This document shows positions 53,226 through 62,382 of a DNA stretch of 64,000 nucleotides, piece after piece. This stretch comes from Bacteroidota bacterium. GTDB lineage: Bacteria; Bacteroidota; Bacteroidia; Bacteroidales; Prolixibacteraceae. Numbering within the stretch: position 1 is the first letter of the stretch; the number at the start of each line of letters is the position of its first letter. The position numbers and the translations under genes are program-made. The stretch covers positions 30,698 to 94,697 of the forward strand of contig JAJRSD010000025.1 of assembly GCA_024278975.1 (NCBI GenBank), given 5' to 3'. The notes below the pieces were generated by a model. That model was not told where the DNA came from. It did no database searches and was given only the letters and a program-made list of their open reading frames with translations.

Positions 53226-54017
53226 TTACTTCTGTTTAGAATTAACCGCCGACAACCGGTAAACTACAAAATTATCGTAAATGGCAATTTGTTTTTGAGT
53301 ATGCCTGATTCCGATTGCTCCCCGTGAAGTAATTTTGCCTGTTCCGGCGCATGGTAAATTGTGTAGCCAGCTTGTTGTGCTTATACACGGTTGCCCGGTA
53401 TCTACAAAATCGTGAATGAGATTCCCGTCAACAAAAACCCTCTGCCTGTTTTCGATACTGGCAATAGTTATTCGGTGCGTAGTTGTGTCGTTCATTTCAA
53501 TAGGATCGGAAACCGATGAGATTAGATGAAAACCCGGTGCTTTTCTGACATTCGATAAATTACTGCCAAACCGATGAAATGATAAATGGTACGCCCGAAG
53601 ACGATCGCTAATATACTCTTCGTATTTCCCCGTTCTTTTCCACGAAAAAACATCATCGCCATTTAATGCCTCGGCATTCCAAAAAATCATCGACAATCCG
53701 TGATTGGTAACCGACTTATAATCGAACTCCAAAATGTACGGCGACTGAACATTTACCTTCCACCAAATATTACCTTTTGGATTTTCAATTACATCATCCA
53801 ACGATTCAAAATGTAGTTTCCCCGCAATAATTTTTGCTTTCACTTTTCCTTCTGTCATCCAATTTTCAAGTCCATCCGAAAAATCTTCAGAATAAAGTAT
53901 TTCGCTTTTTATAAAACCTGACAAGTTAATCTCCTGTGCATAAACACTATAAGTATGCATTGCAAAAGACATAACAACACAAGCTGTTAAAACGTTATTT
54001 GTAAATATTTTCATCAA
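53226..54017 (-). CDS. DUF1961 secreted protein, lectin-like
   Basis: 263 residues with a signal peptide ending near VYAQE. A concanavalin-like jelly-roll follows: ILYSEDFSDGLENWMTEG, NIWWKVNVQSPYILEFDYKS, SMIFWNAEALNGDDVF and the closing GAIGIRHTQKQIAIYDNFVVYRL. DUF1961 proteins occur in loci for rhamnose-containing or sulfated polysaccharides. It is the last gene of a minus-strand run that includes a glycosidase and two sulfatases. Confidence 0.8.
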   Translation of the reverse strand: MMKIFTNNVLTACVVMSFAMHTYSVYAQEINLSGFIKSEILYSEDFSDGLENWMTEGKVKAKIIAGKLHFESLDDVIENPKGNIWWKVNVQSPYILEFDYKSVTNHGLSMIFWNAEALNGDDVFSWKRTGKYEEYISDRLRAYHLSFHRFGSNLSNVRKAPGFHLISSVSDPIEMNDTTTHRITIASIENRQRVFVDGNLIHDFVDTGQPCISTTSWLHNLPCAGTGKITSRGAIGIRHTQKQIAIYDNFVVYRLSAVNSKQK

Positions 54018-54073
54018 TAATAATTTATAAAAAAATCAGAATTCTGGATTCGGATTCCATTGGTTTTCTCTTC

Positions 54074-54239
54074 CTACTTTATAACATTCAAACTTCCCAT
54101 TGTGTACCACCCCTCAGAATCTTTACCTTTGATTGCCAGATTAACTTTGGGCTGATGAGATTGTCTGTCAACAATACCAACCTGAATTTTATATTCTCCG
54201 GTTGGAAAGTTGGCAGGAATAAAAAAACTGTTAGTTAAC
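54074..54239 (-). pseudogene. C-terminal remnant of a DUF4832-type protein
   Basis: Read on the minus strand from 54,239, the frame gives LTNSFFIPANFPTGEYKIQV, VDRQSHQPKVNLAIKGKDSE and GWYTMGSLNVIK before a TAG at 54,074-54,076. This is the closing beta-domain of DUF4832-family proteins, which belong to polysaccharide loci. It starts right after the stop of the glycosidase gene, with no start codon or N-terminal part. The rest of the gene has been deleted. Confidence 0.6.
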
Positions 54240-57200
54240 TCAATATTTTAATTTATAAATCTCAAAATCCTGCATTAAACCGTAGTCAAGTAGATTATAC
54301 TCATCGCCAGCCGGTTGAATATCAGGAGCAAATTTGAAACTCCATGGAGTAACAATTCCGGGTGTTTTGAAGTTGTGGTGTGGCCCCAAAATATTTTTGT
54401 TGCTGCCATTAACAATCACTGCAATTTCATGTTTGCCATAAGGCAAATACACTTTAAACTCGTAGGGTTCCGATTGAATAATTCCACGATGCTCACCATC
54501 AATAATTATTTCGGCAACGGTTCCTTTCCACTTTGGCAATTGAATAATATAATCGCCATCAACTTTTGCATTTACCATTTTTGTGTACGAAACCGTTTTT
54601 CCATAAAATGGCATTCCCTGATTTTTCCACGATCCAAAATCAAGTTGATTGCTATTTTCAATTTTCCAACCTCTCTTTTGAGGTTTTACAGCAAAGTCGC
54701 CCAGTAAATAAACCGGTTGCAATTCGCAATAGATTGAAAATGGCGAGGCTTTTATAACCACCTCATTTCTACCCATTTTCACAAAGTCTGAAATTTCGAA
54801 AACATTAAAATCGGGATCAAGCCACCTCTCCCACTCACTGGGTTTAACAAGTGTTCTGTTAACAGTTACCTCATATAACCACGCTCTTTCAACAACCAGT
54901 TTAACATCGACTGCATTCCACTTATCGTCAACAAAAAACGGATAGCAAACAGTAAAACCGGTACCATCAGGGAAAGTATCAGCATCAATCAACTCCGTTT
55001 TAAACTGGCTCGACGAAACCCAGGGATTATCAGGATAACCATGTTCTTGCCAAATTTTATTTGAAGCTGAATAATAATACATTGGTTGCGATTTGAACTC
55101 TGCCATGGTTAGCTCAACATAATCGATGTTTAAAATATTAGGTTCGGTAACTTTTATTTTAGATTTGCCGGTAACGTATAATTCCCGCGTGGTTGATTCA
55201 GGCTTTTTGCTTTTACCTTTTTGATTTGAAATAAACAGTAACCGACTACCCGAAGGAGGCAATGAAATTGTAAAATGTACCCTACCCCACTTTTTCACAA
55301 ATGTGTAAGGTTCAATGTTTCCTGTTGAACTATTTAAATCAATCACCGATTTACCCGACATATTAATCTGAATTTCAGCAGTTTCTTCTTTATCGAAATT
55401 AGTTACAAAAAGCAACTGCCCATTTTCAAATTCCCTACGCTGATGGAAAACTCTTCCCCGAATAGAATCTAAATTTTCAAACTGAATGTTTTCGTTTTTC
55501 GATAATTCAGTAAACAGTGAGTTATTTAAATCGGAAATAATCTCCCAGTTTTCGCTGTTTTGAAGTTCAGAATAAGAATGGTTCTCTCCGTTTACAAACT
55601 GTAGATTTGAATTTACCTGTAAAACTTTTCCTCCCGATTCAACAAATTGTTTTAATAAATTAAAAGTTGTTTTGTCTAAGTTTTCAAGTCCGGGCGGAAG
55701 AATTACCAGTTCGTAACCAGCTTTATTAACAACAAATTTCCCATCCTCAATTTTCCCATGGTCTTTTATAATATTCTCGCAGCCCAAATCGTATTCAACC
55801 TGATACTTTTCCAGCTCAACTAAAAATGGTTCGAATTGAGATTTTACATTGTTCATTTTGGCATTTTCTCTTTCGTTCGGATTATAAAACATCCATGCTG
55901 TGGTAGTTGGCTCGATTATCAAAATATTATTGCGTTGATGTCCGGAAGAGAGTGCCAGCGAAAGCCGTGCAAAATAATCTGTTTGATAGCGAAAAACGCC
56001 CCAGTATGGCGAGTGTGTCCCAAACGACTGTGGAAAATCGTGTTTGCGGTCGCCGGCCATCGAGATGTACGACAGGTGTTGATTCATAAAATTTACACCC
56101 AAAACAAATTCCCAGTCGCCCAGCCGTTTCATATCATCGAAAGTGAGTTCCCAACCGGCTGCGCCGTATGTTTCGCTCAATGCACGATGCCTGTCGAATT
56201 GGTTTACCACCGATGAAAGTTCCTTTACATTACGGATATTCCCAAACTGGTCGGGGCGCAACTCCTCAGAATTAAATAACATATCGATTGCCGGAGTTTG
56301 ATGCCACGCATACATTGCCATATTATCCGGTCCCTCTTTCGGACTTGGCCAACCGTGTTCCCAATAATGCCCGGTCCATTGCAGATTTTTCTCCTCGGTA
56401 TATTTGTTCCACGGTTTCGACCAACGATCTATGAACAACTGTAAAATGGTTGATTGATAATTGTGTCGTACCCTTTTCCATTCGCCGGTTTCGGTAATCA
56501 ACGACATTAAATGCGGCTGCAAATTATATCCCCACTGTTTTTCAAACTGCTCGTATAAATCGGGTGTATAACGAATTGGACCTGCGCTGCGTGTGTTAGT
56601 ATTTGGCTCGTCGGTAAAAATTCCCGGAACTCGTTTCCCGAATTCAGACCCCAAAGTTTTTTCGTAACCAGGCATGGTTATCTCCATAAATTTTTCTGTT
56701 ACTCCCGGTTTTAAAATATCGATGTAAGAATACCCACCAAACCATTTTGAAGTTTCATAGTCATTCAAATCCAAAATACAATACTCCCCTTTTTTATTCA
56801 ATTCCGATTTTACTTTTGAAGTAATTTCAATCCATTTATCTCCTTCTTTTTTGAAAATATGTTTTGGTCTTTCAGCAGCTTTTGGGATTTTAAGAACATC
56901 CATAAAATAAGGTTTCAGAGCAACACCCTCACTGTTTGCTTCAGGCATTTGCGCAACAACATGTCCGCCGGCAAAACCGCTCGGGAATGAGTTTTCATCA
57001 TAAATCCATATATTCAAATCAAGCTCTTTGGCTTTTTGTAATGAATAAGCAACAAGTTCCCACCATTCGTCTGAAAGATATTCGGTAATCAATCCATAGC
57101 GCGGATGAATAAACACACCACCGAATCCCTTGTCTTTAAATTCAACCAATGTGTGGTCGATGTCTTGTTTGGAAACATCGTTATTCCAAACCCAAAACGG

Positions 57201-57353
57201 TACTGTGCGATACTCTGTCGGAGGGTTTTGAAAGTTTGCCGCCAACTGTTCGTAGCTCGTTATCCGCCCATCGAGAGGCTCAACTGTTTCTGTTTTTTTA
57301 CTACACGAAAACAGAATAGTTACCGATATAAATATTAAAATGTATTTATTCAT
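54240..57353 (-). CDS. GH106-like glycoside hydrolase (possible alpha-L-rhamnosidase), lipoprotein
   Basis: 1037 residues. The signal ends in ILFSCSKK, so the enzyme is lipid-anchored. The catalytic region opens with YRTVPFWVWNNDVSKQDIDH, FKDKGFGGVFIHPRYGLITE and WIYDENSFPSGFAGG, the pattern of GH106 and related large hydrolases. Later come GIFTDEPNTNTRS and HWEHGWPSPKEGPDN. The C-terminal third holds beta-sandwich, galactose-binding-like domains (WLYEVTVNRTLVKPSEW, YLPYGKHEIAVIVNGSNK). Neighbouring sulfatases suggest a sulfated substrate. Family call is by motif memory. Confidence 0.72.
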   Translation of the reverse strand: MNKYILIFISVTILFSCSKKTETVEPLDGRITSYEQLAANFQNPPTEYRTVPFWVWNNDVSKQDIDHTLVEFKDKGFGGVFIHPRYGLITEYLSDEWWELVAYSLQKAKELDLNIWIYDENSFPSGFAGGHVVAQMPEANSEGVALKPYFMDVLKIPKAAERPKHIFKKEGDKWIEITSKVKSELNKKGEYCILDLNDYETSKWFGGYSYIDILKPGVTEKFMEITMPGYEKTLGSEFGKRVPGIFTDEPNTNTRSAGPIRYTPDLYEQFEKQWGYNLQPHLMSLITETGEWKRVRHNYQSTILQLFIDRWSKPWNKYTEEKNLQWTGHYWEHGWPSPKEGPDNMAMYAWHQTPAIDMLFNSEELRPDQFGNIRNVKELSSVVNQFDRHRALSETYGAAGWELTFDDMKRLGDWEFVLGVNFMNQHLSYISMAGDRKHDFPQSFGTHSPYWGVFRYQTDYFARLSLALSSGHQRNNILIIEPTTTAWMFYNPNERENAKMNNVKSQFEPFLVELEKYQVEYDLGCENIIKDHGKIEDGKFVVNKAGYELVILPPGLENLDKTTFNLLKQFVESGGKVLQVNSNLQFVNGENHSYSELQNSENWEIISDLNNSLFTELSKNENIQFENLDSIRGRVFHQRREFENGQLLFVTNFDKEETAEIQINMSGKSVIDLNSSTGNIEPYTFVKKWGRVHFTISLPPSGSRLLFISNQKGKSKKPESTTRELYVTGKSKIKVTEPNILNIDYVELTMAEFKSQPMYYYSASNKIWQEHGYPDNPWVSSSQFKTELIDADTFPDGTGFTVCYPFFVDDKWNAVDVKLVVERAWLYEVTVNRTLVKPSEWERWLDPDFNVFEISDFVKMGRNEVVIKASPFSIYCELQPVYLLGDFAVKPQKRGWKIENSNQLDFGSWKNQGMPFYGKTVSYTKMVNAKVDGDYIIQLPKWKGTVAEIIIDGEHRGIIQSEPYEFKVYLPYGKHEIAVIVNGSNKNILGPHHNFKTPGIVTPWSFKFAPDIQPAGDEYNLLDYGLMQDFEIYKLKY

Positions 57354-57400
57354 AATACTTGATTTTCGTTTTTAATTATCTCGAATGCGAGAATATTTTT

Positions 57401-58771
57401 TCAATAAGCTTTCTGAAAAACAATTTCAGAAATACCTGCCACTTTCTTATTTGACTCATCCACAAAAATACGAATTGTGAGTTTGCCATCTTTAACTTTT
57501 ACCACTTTTTCCGAAGTCCATTTAATCTCGCCCGCATCCAGTGAATATGTAGCTGCCGTAACTCCTTCGAATTGAACTTTTTGCCAGCTTGCTAATTCCA
57601 AATCACCAATATTTGCCCGAATCCTATAAACTCCATTTCGTACATTTATTTCAAAATCGTAATAATTTTCAGGATTTATACACGATGTCTTCTCTTTACG
57701 GAACAGTATTTTTCGCAACCTTGCATTTCCTTTATCTCCCTTCGAAATCCATTCAACTCTGTCGGTTACATTCCAATCGCCTAGTTTCCATCCTTTTCCC
57801 AGATACTCCTCAAAAGCAATTATATTTTTTTTGTTACCGTTAATATTACACCGTCTGCCAAAACTAAGTTTACCCTTTGTGTAATTTCTGCTAAAACTAT
57901 AAGTCTGCTTAAAATACAATTCGTAAAGTTGAGGGAAACAATTTACTGCATTAAAAAATTTTGTATCGAAAGTTGGAACGGTATCCGATTTTATAACAGA
58001 GAATTGCAAATGTCCCCAATTGTAATCGCCCCAAATTGTACCAATTAATTCACCTCTAACCAGTTGATCTCCCTTTTTTACAATTATATTTTTGTCGAAT
58101 AAATGGCTGTAAACGTAATAGATCCCTGGCTGCGAGCTGCTCTCTAAAAGTACACATGCAGCTATTTCCGAGTCGTTCAAATTTTCATTTTTCACCCAAA
58201 TAACAGTACTTTTCTCCAAGGCAACTATCCAGTGTTTTTCAATTCCACAGGCATCGTTCAAATCGAAAGCAACTCCGGGATACGATAAATACTTTCCATC
58301 AACTTTCCCCTCGTACGAAAACATGGTACTACTCTCTTCAACACTCCATAAAAAACCATCGTTAAAACTTATTGGAAAAATATAATTGTTTTGATTTAGC
58401 AATGGCTGCTTAAAATCTGAAACACAGATTAAAGCATCTTTTTTTAGCAAACCATGAACCTCCTGATCGTCAGTTAAAGCTTTAACATTTTTATTGTCGG
58501 CAACAAAAATCCGCAATCCTCCAACATTTACAGGCAGTGTGCGCCTGCTGACTTTTATCCAAATTGTATCGTTGCCAATTTTAAGCTGGTTAAAAATATT
58601 GTTTTGCTCAAGCAATTTTACTTCAATGTCTCGAAAGGTAATAGAATCTCCAATACCGATATTAAAATACGAGCCATTTCCCCAATGAAAGTCGGGTTGA
58701 GTTTGAGCATAAATATTTGCTGAGAAAAAAATACTCAATAAAAAAAATAGTATGAAATATGTATGTTTCAA
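57401..58771 (-). CDS. Degenerate M23-peptidase-like protein with C-terminal binding domain
   Basis: 456 residues, signal peptide ending at IYAQT. A lysostaphin-type M23 fold can be traced at about residues 130-265: SYPGVAFDLND occupies the place of the first zinc motif (usually H-x-G-x-D) with Tyr for His. YYVYSHLFDKNIIVKKGDQL and GHLQFSV stand where H-x-H lies, also changed. So most zinc ligands are altered and peptidase activity is doubtful. The last ~110 residues (VYRIRANIGDLELASWQKVQF) are a malectin/carbohydrate-binding-like beta-sandwich. Its start overlaps the end of the sulfatase gene by 4 bases. Confidence 0.65.
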   Translation of the reverse strand: MKHTYFILFFLLSIFFSANIYAQTQPDFHWGNGSYFNIGIGDSITFRDIEVKLLEQNNIFNQLKIGNDTIWIKVSRRTLPVNVGGLRIFVADNKNVKALTDDQEVHGLLKKDALICVSDFKQPLLNQNNYIFPISFNDGFLWSVEESSTMFSYEGKVDGKYLSYPGVAFDLNDACGIEKHWIVALEKSTVIWVKNENLNDSEIAACVLLESSSQPGIYYVYSHLFDKNIIVKKGDQLVRGELIGTIWGDYNWGHLQFSVIKSDTVPTFDTKFFNAVNCFPQLYELYFKQTYSFSRNYTKGKLSFGRRCNINGNKKNIIAFEEYLGKGWKLGDWNVTDRVEWISKGDKGNARLRKILFRKEKTSCINPENYYDFEINVRNGVYRIRANIGDLELASWQKVQFEGVTAATYSLDAGEIKWTSEKVVKVKDGKLTIRIFVDESNKKVAGISEIVFQKAY

Positions 58772-60099
58772 TATTTTACATTAAAAGTAGTGTCGTTCAA
58801 CGAAAAATTAATTTCAGCCTCTTTCCTATCCAGTATCTCCTGAAAATACAATTTCAATTCAATCTCAGAGTCTGTCAGGTTACTTAACGGCGCCTTCTCC
58901 AACGTATCTTTTACGGTATTGAAAAACCGACCATCGCGATAAAGTTTATATTCGTCATTCATCACCCATCTGTTATGTTTTTTATTTCCCCAACGAGGTG
59001 TGTAATGAATGAAAACTTCATCCTGAATTTTATCCTCTTTTCCCAAAATCAGGTTTAAAAAACTTTTACCATCAGTTTTATATTTGTCAGGATTAATACC
59101 GGCTGCATCGCAAATAGTAGGTAAAACATCAGCAAATGATATTACCGATTTCACCACTCTTTTATCTTTAATAAAGCCGGGCCACGAAATTACCATCGGA
59201 ACATGGTTTCCTGTATTTTTTGTAAATCCTTTTCCGCCTATTACTTTCGCATAATTTGTTGATGAAATAATTGTAGGATGCGTTCCATTATCGCCTGTAA
59301 AAATAAATAGTGTATTTTCCCAAACTCCTTTCTTTTTTAGTTTTGCTTCAATTTGACCAATAATTTTATCGGTAAAAGCCATCATATCAGCAAAATATGC
59401 AGTGTCTTTTTTATAACGCCGCTCCGGATTTTTCCACTCAGGCGAATCGGGAGTGGGAACAAATGGGTCGTGTACCAAAACCATCGGGTAATAAACAAAA
59501 AATGGCTGACCGGCTTTACGTTCAATAAAATCTGAAATATAATTGGCAAAAATCTGTGGACCGTAACTATTTTTATCGCGAGGTAAATCTTTCCCGTTTT
59601 GCGTTATTAGTGGATTTGCAAAACGCTTACCATCTTTCCGGGGATGATTTAACTGCCACAAACAATACTCGTCGAATCCAAAATGATACGGACGATTTAC
59701 ATCCTGATTATCAGGATTATTTCGGTTTATTCCATTCAACTGCCACTTTCCGGCAATGCAAGTTGAGTAACCTGCATCGTGCAACAAATTTCCGAAAGTT
59801 TGCTGGTTCGGATTGAGATAACCAAAATCTTCGTAATTGCGATAATTAAATTTCCCTGTCATTATTTTAACACGCGACGGCGTACAAAGTGGTTGCGAGT
59901 AACAATGCTCAAACCTCAGCCCATCTTCCGCAAGCCTGTCGATATTTGGAGTTTGATACTCTGTACTTCCGTTTGCTCCAATACATTCGTAACCCATGTC
60001 GTCTGCCATAATTAGCACGATGTTGGGTAACTGGCTAACCGGTTTATTTTTACATGATATAAAACCAATAATCAATACTAAAACAATCAGATACTTCAT
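58768..60099 (-). CDS. Type I sulfatase, lipoprotein
   Basis: 443 residues with lipobox IIGFISC. The metal site NIVLIMADDMGYECIGANGS is near residue 26. The formylglycine motif is SQPLCTPSRVKIMTGKF, with Cys as the residue converted to formylglycine in the C-x-P-S-R signature. Later features are GKWQLNG and FIFTGDNGTHP. It hydrolyses a sulfate ester, probably of a marine polysaccharide, after activation by a formylglycine-generating or anaerobic sulfatase-maturating enzyme not seen in this window. Confidence 0.93.
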   Translation of the reverse strand: MKYLIVLVLIIGFISCKNKPVSQLPNIVLIMADDMGYECIGANGSTEYQTPNIDRLAEDGLRFEHCYSQPLCTPSRVKIMTGKFNYRNYEDFGYLNPNQQTFGNLLHDAGYSTCIAGKWQLNGINRNNPDNQDVNRPYHFGFDEYCLWQLNHPRKDGKRFANPLITQNGKDLPRDKNSYGPQIFANYISDFIERKAGQPFFVYYPMVLVHDPFVPTPDSPEWKNPERRYKKDTAYFADMMAFTDKIIGQIEAKLKKKGVWENTLFIFTGDNGTHPTIISSTNYAKVIGGKGFTKNTGNHVPMVISWPGFIKDKRVVKSVISFADVLPTICDAAGINPDKYKTDGKSFLNLILGKEDKIQDEVFIHYTPRWGNKKHNRWVMNDEYKLYRDGRFFNTVKDTLEKAPLSNLTDSEIELKLYFQEILDRKEAEINFSLNDTTFNVKY

Positions 60100-60111
60100 A
60101 CAAATTTAGGT

Positions 60112-61542
60112 TTATGGAATTATTAAATCATCTCTTTTCGAAATGTGATTATTCAGTTTTTTTGAAAGCTCTTCAACCAAATTTTTATTCTCTTTTTCCT
60201 CCGAAATATTCACCGTTTCTTCCGGGTCATTATTCAAATCGTATAACATCCGGGCTGATACTTCGCCCGTTTTATCATCAAACCATTCGGTGTAAGTGTG
60301 AGTTTGTGTAACTACTGTTTCTCCTCTTATCCAGCGGCAATAAACTTCCTCTTTCCAAGGCTGATTTGGGTTTTCTGTTAAAGGAACAAAACTTTTACCC
60401 TGCAAATGAAATGGTTTTGGCAAACCCGCCAACTCACACAGCGAAGGATAAATGTCGACATATTCGACCAGTGCATTCGTCTGGATGTTTTTTGTTTTCC
60501 CGGATGCTTTTAAAATTAAAGGAGTGTGTAATACTTTTTCAAAATTACAGTGCTTGCACCAGAGATTATGTTCTCCGAGATGCCAGCCGTGGTCGCCCCA
60601 TAAAATTACAATTGTATTTTCTGCCAGCCCAAGTCGCTCCAGTTCATCCAAAACCTTACCAATCTGAGTATCGGTGTAACTTACACAAGCATAATATCCA
60701 TGAATCAGTTTCCGCATAAACTCTTTTTCCAGCGGTCCGCTGTCTGGCACGTCGGTATAATTACGCAACTCGCCAAACGTGTGCATACATTCATCGGGAG
60801 CATTTTTGGGCTTTTGCATATTTTCAGGAAGTTTAATTTCGTCGAAATCATACATATCCCAATACTTTTTAGGTGCATTAAAAGGAAGGTGAGGTTTTAA
60901 AAATCCAACCGCAAGAAAAAATGGTTCATCAGAATTCTTAAATTTATCTAATTGCCGTATAGCTTCTTCGGCTATCATTCCATCAGGATAAGCATTGTCG
61001 GGTACATCCGGCCATTCAAATGAAGGACCATTTATACCTCTTCCATTTGCCCGCGGCTTAATCTGTTTAATAGATTCGGGCAAAACATAAGCCTGCCAAC
61101 CCTGCCAGTTACCTTTTGGCGACCAGGGAGTTTCACTCCAACTACCTTTTCCATCTTCTTTTGTATGATGATAAATTTTCCCCAGCGATATTGTTTGATA
61201 TCCATTATTTTTAAAGTGCATCGGCAAACTTACTACCCCCGGAACATCTTTATCTTGCCAGCAACTATAATCCAGAAACCGATGCCGGTTGGGACGAAGT
61301 CCTGATAACAAACTAGCTCGCGATGCACCACAAACAGGTATATTACAATACGACTTATTAAAAATTAAACCCGACTCTGCCAGTTTATCAATATTTGGCG
61401 ATTTAATTTGCTCGTGCCCGTAACAGCCAAGTTCAGGGCGTAAATCGTCAACCGCAATAAATAGCACATTTGGTTTTTGGTTTTGTGCAGAAATGATTCC
61501 TGAGAATATGATTAGTAAAAGTAGAATGTTTATTTTTTTCAT
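60112..61542 (-). CDS. Iduronate-2-sulfatase-like type I sulfatase
   Basis: 476 residues with a signal peptide ending near IISAQ. Motifs: NVLFIAVDDLRPELGCYG at the metal site, CNIPVCGASRASLLSGLRP with Cys in C-x-A-S-R (the iduronate-2-sulfatase form), SLGKIYHH, AVGFLKPHLPF and ILWGDHGWHLGEHNLWCKH. This is the first gene of the minus-strand polysaccharide cluster and lies 12 bases before the second sulfatase. Substrate likely a sulfated uronic acid or related sugar, inferred from the family. Confidence 0.93.
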   Translation of the reverse strand: MKKINILLLLIIFSGIISAQNQKPNVLFIAVDDLRPELGCYGHEQIKSPNIDKLAESGLIFNKSYCNIPVCGASRASLLSGLRPNRHRFLDYSCWQDKDVPGVVSLPMHFKNNGYQTISLGKIYHHTKEDGKGSWSETPWSPKGNWQGWQAYVLPESIKQIKPRANGRGINGPSFEWPDVPDNAYPDGMIAEEAIRQLDKFKNSDEPFFLAVGFLKPHLPFNAPKKYWDMYDFDEIKLPENMQKPKNAPDECMHTFGELRNYTDVPDSGPLEKEFMRKLIHGYYACVSYTDTQIGKVLDELERLGLAENTIVILWGDHGWHLGEHNLWCKHCNFEKVLHTPLILKASGKTKNIQTNALVEYVDIYPSLCELAGLPKPFHLQGKSFVPLTENPNQPWKEEVYCRWIRGETVVTQTHTYTEWFDDKTGEVSARMLYDLNNDPEETVNISEEKENKNLVEELSKKLNNHISKRDDLIIP

Positions 61543-61544
61543 GA

Positions 61545-61672
61545 TTTTTCTTTTTGCCCCCCTAAATCCCCCAAAGGGAGACTTTTAGAGTCTGCTAATT
61601 TTATGCTGTTACTTTATATTTTTCTTTCCCTTTCTTTTCTTACCCTTCTCCTTTGGTGAGGTTGGGTGAGGT
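61545..61672. repeat. C-rich dispersed repeat, copy 1 of 3
   Basis: About 128 bases: a C-run with taaatcccccaaagggag, then acttttagagtctgctaatt, tatgctgttactttatat, T/C-rich DNA and a closing ctcctttggtgaggttgggt. It matches copies 2 and 3 almost base for base through the first 80 bases. The ctcctttggtgag end forms a small hairpin in copies 2 and 3 (ctcctttggagag). Confidence 0.9.
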
Positions 61673-61711
61673 TGCTATTCTTCATCAAAAATATAACTTT
61701 GTTACTGGCAT

Positions 61712-61838
61712 TTTTTCTTTTTGACCCCCTAAATCCCCCAAAGGGAGACTTTTAGAGTCTGCTATTTTTATGCTGTTACTTTATATTTTTCTTTCCCTTT
61801 CTTTTCTTACCCCTCTCCTTTGGAGAGGTTGGGTGAGG
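61712..61838. repeat. C-rich dispersed repeat, copy 2 of 3
   Basis: Offset 167 bases from copy 1 and separated from it by about 40 unrelated bases. Its last ~32 bases encode, on the minus strand, the final residues of the DUF559 nuclease (SPNLSKGEG). So the gene ends inside the repeat. Confidence 0.9.
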
Positions 61839-62229
61839 TCAGATTATCAATCTCCATCCTTATTTTGCTCAATACTTTTTCAATCTCATTTTCCACCTCC
61901 TCATTTGTAAAACGAATAACTTTATAACCTATAAACTCAAGATTTTTTGTTCTTTGTTTATCTTGCGCCCTTCTCTTCAAATGAATTTTACCATCAACCT
62001 CAATTATTAATTTAATCGATAAAGCGACAAAATCAGGAATATAAAAATCAATAATATGTTGTCTTCTAAATTTTACTCCTAATTTTTTATTACGTAAATA
62101 CTCCCAGAGAATTATCTCCGCAGAAGTCATATTATTCTTTAATCTTTCCCTGTTATATTTAAACCTTCTGTAAAACTGTTTATTTGCAGTTAGCCAGCGA
62201 GGTTTTTTATTTTCATCGTTATCACACAT
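61807..62229 (-). CDS. DUF559 endonuclease-like protein bounded by repeats
   Basis: 140 residues. DUF559 is a Vsr-like PD-(D/E)XK fold. Motifs: NMTSAEIILWEYLRNKKLGVKFRRQHII, YIPDFV with the first acidic residue, LIIEVDGKIH (E-x-D) and YKVIRFTNEEVENEIEKVL. Biochemical role unknown; similar genes are scattered through bacterial genomes. The last residues SPNLSKGEG come from repeat copy 2, and copy 3 ends at the start codon side, so the gene fills the space between two direct repeats. No transposase is adjacent. Confidence 0.88.
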   Translation of the reverse strand: MCDNDENKKPRWLTANKQFYRRFKYNRERLKNNMTSAEIILWEYLRNKKLGVKFRRQHIIDFYIPDFVALSIKLIIEVDGKIHLKRRAQDKQRTKNLEFIGYKVIRFTNEEVENEIEKVLSKIRMEIDNLTSPNLSKGEG

Positions 62230-62376
62230 TTACTTTTTTTGCCCCCCTAAATCCCCCAAAGGGAGACTTTTAGAGTCTGCTATTTTTATGCTGTTACTTT
62301 ATATTTTTCTTTCTCTTTCTTAACTTACCCCTCTCCTTTGGAGAGGTTGTCCCGAAAGTCGGGAGGTTGGGAGAGG
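62230..62376. repeat. C-rich dispersed repeat, copy 3 of 3
   Basis: Begins one base beyond the DUF559 start codon and is 518 bases offset from copy 2. It carries an extra internal hairpin, tcccgaaagtcggga, in its last third. Ends just before the esterase stop at 62,383. Confidence 0.9.
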
Positions 62377-62382
62377 CTGCTT

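Noticed and set aside
53162..53239. 25-codon frame MSINKRDKLEHKPFYGSLGR after the SDR remnant.
   Set aside because: It is well formed but very short, overlaps the end of the DUF1961 gene on the other strand and matches no family I know. It may be another gene fragment; the evidence is too thin to list.
61545..62376. Reading the three C-rich repeats as a CRISPR-like array.
   Set aside because: The units are about 120-150 bases, with spacers of about 40 and 390 bases and a gene within one of them. That does not fit a CRISPR array.
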